Positions 58,157 to 59,304 of a DNA stretch of 59,304 bases are shown here, in pieces (within the stretch, counting starts at the first letter, position 1; each line of letters opens with the position of its first letter). Under the pieces are notes generated by a model. The model was not told where the DNA came from. It made no database searches and saw only the letters and a list, made by a program, of their open reading frames with translations. Both the position numbers and the translations under genes were made by a program. Source of the DNA: Acidimicrobiia bacterium (GTDB lineage: Bacteria > Actinomycetota > Acidimicrobiia > Acidimicrobiales > AC-14); contig JAHFUP010000023.1 of NCBI GenBank assembly GCA_023265025.1, forward strand, positions 1-59,304, in the 5' to 3' direction.

Positions 58157-58195
58157 GCCGCACCCGACGAGCGACTAGATTCGAGATCGACAGGT

Positions 58196-58750
58196 ATGAA
58201 AAGCAGCCCCTTGCAGGGACGGCGAGTCCGTCTTGTCATACGCAGAGTCGAGCCGTGGACGGTCCTCAAGTTCTCGGTGCTTCTCTTCGCGACGCTGTAC
58301 CTGGTCTTCCTCGTGGCCGGCCTGGTGCTGTGGGCCGCGGTCACCGCCACCGGCCTGCGGGAGAACATCGAGAAGTTCATCGGCGACCTGATCGCGTCCG
58401 ACGACTTCCACATCCTCGGGCCCACGATGATGCGGGCGTCGGCGGTCGGCGGGTTCGTGCTGGTCGTGCTGGGCACCGGCGCCAACGTGCTCTTCGCCGT
58501 GCTCTACAACCTGATCAGCGACGTCATCGGCGGCATCACCATCGTGTTCGAGGAGCGGCCGCGCCGGCGCAAAGGGCGGGCGGTCGAGCTGGGTGAGGCG
58601 CCGCCGCTCAAGCCGCACAAGGCGGCCCGCCGGCGCCTCGTGCCCCGATTGCCCGACGGCAGGCAGTCCGACACGACCCCCATGCCCGACCTCCCTCTCG
58701 TCGAGCCGGAGCTGGTCCAGCCGGTCGACGTCACCCGCCCGGCCGACTAA
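58196..58750 (+). CDS. DUF3566 transmembrane protein
   Basis: A 184-residue protein with two membrane helices (VLLFATLYLVFLVAGLVLWA; then GGFVLVVLGTGANVLFAVLY) joined by a loop ENIEKFIGDL, and VRLVIRRVEPWTVLKFS at the N-terminus, the DUF3566 hallmark. The family is encoded after gyrA in many actinobacteria. The function is unknown. The C-terminal 60 residues are basic and Pro-rich. Confidence 0.85.
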   Translation: MKSSPLQGRRVRLVIRRVEPWTVLKFSVLLFATLYLVFLVAGLVLWAAVTATGLRENIEKFIGDLIASDDFHILGPTMMRASAVGGFVLVVLGTGANVLFAVLYNLISDVIGGITIVFEERPRRRKGRAVELGEAPPLKPHKAARRRLVPRLPDGRQSDTTPMPDLPLVEPELVQPVDVTRPAD

Positions 58751-59108
58751 CCAGCCCCGCCCGCACCGCCCCGCTCAACCGCCACATCCCCCACCTTTTC
58801 CGGCTCGCCCAGGTGTCCGACGACGTCTGCCGGCGCCTGATCGCGGTCACGACCGTCCTGCGCCCCCCGCCGGCGCCACGTCGACGGTCGCCGCCCCGCA
58901 ACCCGCCGGCCGGCCCTCCGCCGCCTGACCTCGGGCGTCGGAAGCTCGCGGGCGTCGATGTTGGGCGCCGTCCATTGTAGATCTTCTGTTGAAACTAGGT
59001 GATTCGCGCATGTAGTCTTCTTTCTAGTTTCCGATGTAGGAACCGGAGAGAAACGTCCGTCCGCCGTCTCGACGCATGTTCCGAACGGCAAGCCGCGAGG
59101 GGTGCCTC
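58751..59108. other. Intergenic region before the hydrogenase-like gene
   Basis: The first 200 bases are C-rich with no supported gene. From 58975 the DNA becomes clearly richer in A and T and holds a promoter with an inverted repeat. No tRNA-Ile or tRNA-Ala genes are seen, although these often follow gyrA in related actinobacteria. Confidence 0.5.
58989..59031 (+). promoter_or_regulatory. Promoter with flanking inverted repeat
   Basis: TTGAAA (58989-58994) is followed after 18 bases by TAGTCT (59013-59018). GAAACTAG (58991-58998) and CTAGTTTC (59024-59031) form a perfect inverted repeat around this -10, which looks like an operator. GAGGGG then precedes the start at 59109. Confidence 0.45.
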
Positions 59109-59304
59109 ATGTGCTTCAAGAACCTTCCGATCGAGTTCGACGCTGCCGGCAAGGCGCAGCTCAAGGCGGGAGTGAAGGATCCGTACTCGGTCACCGTCGC
59201 CGAGCCCAAGGGCTACGTACGGCGTAAGGAGGGCCCCGGCGCCCAGTTGGCCGCCCCGCCCCGCCTGCGGGACTGGAACATCGACCCCATGACCCGGGTG
59301 GCCG
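59109..59304 (+). CDS. N-terminus of a probable NiFe-hydrogenase large subunit (partial)
   Basis: The frame runs from the ATG at 59109 to the window edge without a stop (65 codons). It begins CFKNLPIEFDAAGKAQLKAG and reaches RDWNIDPMTRVA, which fits the [ID]-P-x-T-R-[IV]-x-G entry motif of NiFe-hydrogenase large subunits. The CxxC metal-binding motifs would lie beyond the window. In the high-affinity actinobacterial enzymes the small subunit usually precedes the large one; none is seen upstream, so the call is tentative. Confidence 0.5.
   Translation, partial: MCFKNLPIEFDAAGKAQLKAGVKDPYSVTVAEPKGYVRRKEGPGAQLAAPPRLRDWNIDPMTRVA

Noticed and set aside
58751-58988. tRNA-Ile or tRNA-Ala genes after gyrA
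   Set aside because: No cloverleaf or TTCGA-type T-loop could be found by eye on either strand.

Overview
The window is about 59 kb of very GC-rich DNA. It carries the replication-origin neighbourhood of an actinobacterium. The likely class is Acidimicrobiia, inferred from the gene order rpmH-rnpA-yidD-yidC-jag-rsmG-parA-parB beside dnaA-dnaN-recF-dciA-gyrB-gyrA, a SigR/RsrA-type sigma/anti-sigma pair, a DUF2342 zincin next to tilS, and a DUF3566 protein after gyrA. No rRNA, tRNA, CRISPR array or insertion sequence was found.

Layout. 0.1-3.5 kb: disA and radA (c-di-AMP/DNA repair) and an LppM-like lipoprotein. 3.5-7.5 kb: an OmpR-type two-component system, a four-repeat membrane protein with a candidate 11-bp-phased operator, a PAP2 phosphatase and a small secreted repeat protein. 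7.5-15.4 kb: an accessory block with two paralogous lipoproteins (one frameshifted), a metal-chelate ABC importer with an isonitrile-hydratase-like enzyme and a divergent GlxA-type regulator, and a stretch of decayed genes (LppM fragment, broken VapBC-like pair). 15.7-21.5 kb: clpC, a polyprenyl diphosphate synthase and a large secreted Asp-box/DUF11/RTX protein. 21.6-27.2 kb: a tightly overlapping operon panC-panD-nadB-nadC-coaX-lysS for CoA and NAD precursors plus Lys-tRNA. 27.3-31.2 kb: a glycosyltransferase/TetR divergent pair and a cNMP-domain histidine kinase with a separate receiver protein. 31.6-39.7 kb: tilS-hpt-ftsH-folE-folP-folB-folK with a DUF2342 zincin, a pseudophosphatase, a Uma2 nuclease-like protein and two small membrane proteins. 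39.7-42.7 kb: small proteins, the sigma/anti-sigma pair and a frameshifted GAF-like gene. 42.7-58.8 kb: the origin region. 59.1 kb to the end: the start of a probable NiFe-hydrogenase large subunit.

Themes. Genes are packed with ATGA, GTGA or TGATG overlaps. In three operons the natural start is a CTG inside a CTGA overlap with the upstream stop (folB, rsmG, rnpA), so CUG reinitiation may be a habit of this lineage. Several promoters look leaderless. A family of 45-60-bp hairpin elements with GTGCA/TGCAC arms is scattered through intergenic DNA; one hairpin lies in frame inside nadB.

The strongest candidates for something undescribed are the hairpin family, the CTGA coupling, the isonitrile/metallophore-like import locus, and the folate-operon phosphatase homologue that has lost its catalytic cysteine. 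All assignments come from reading motifs by eye; no database search was run.
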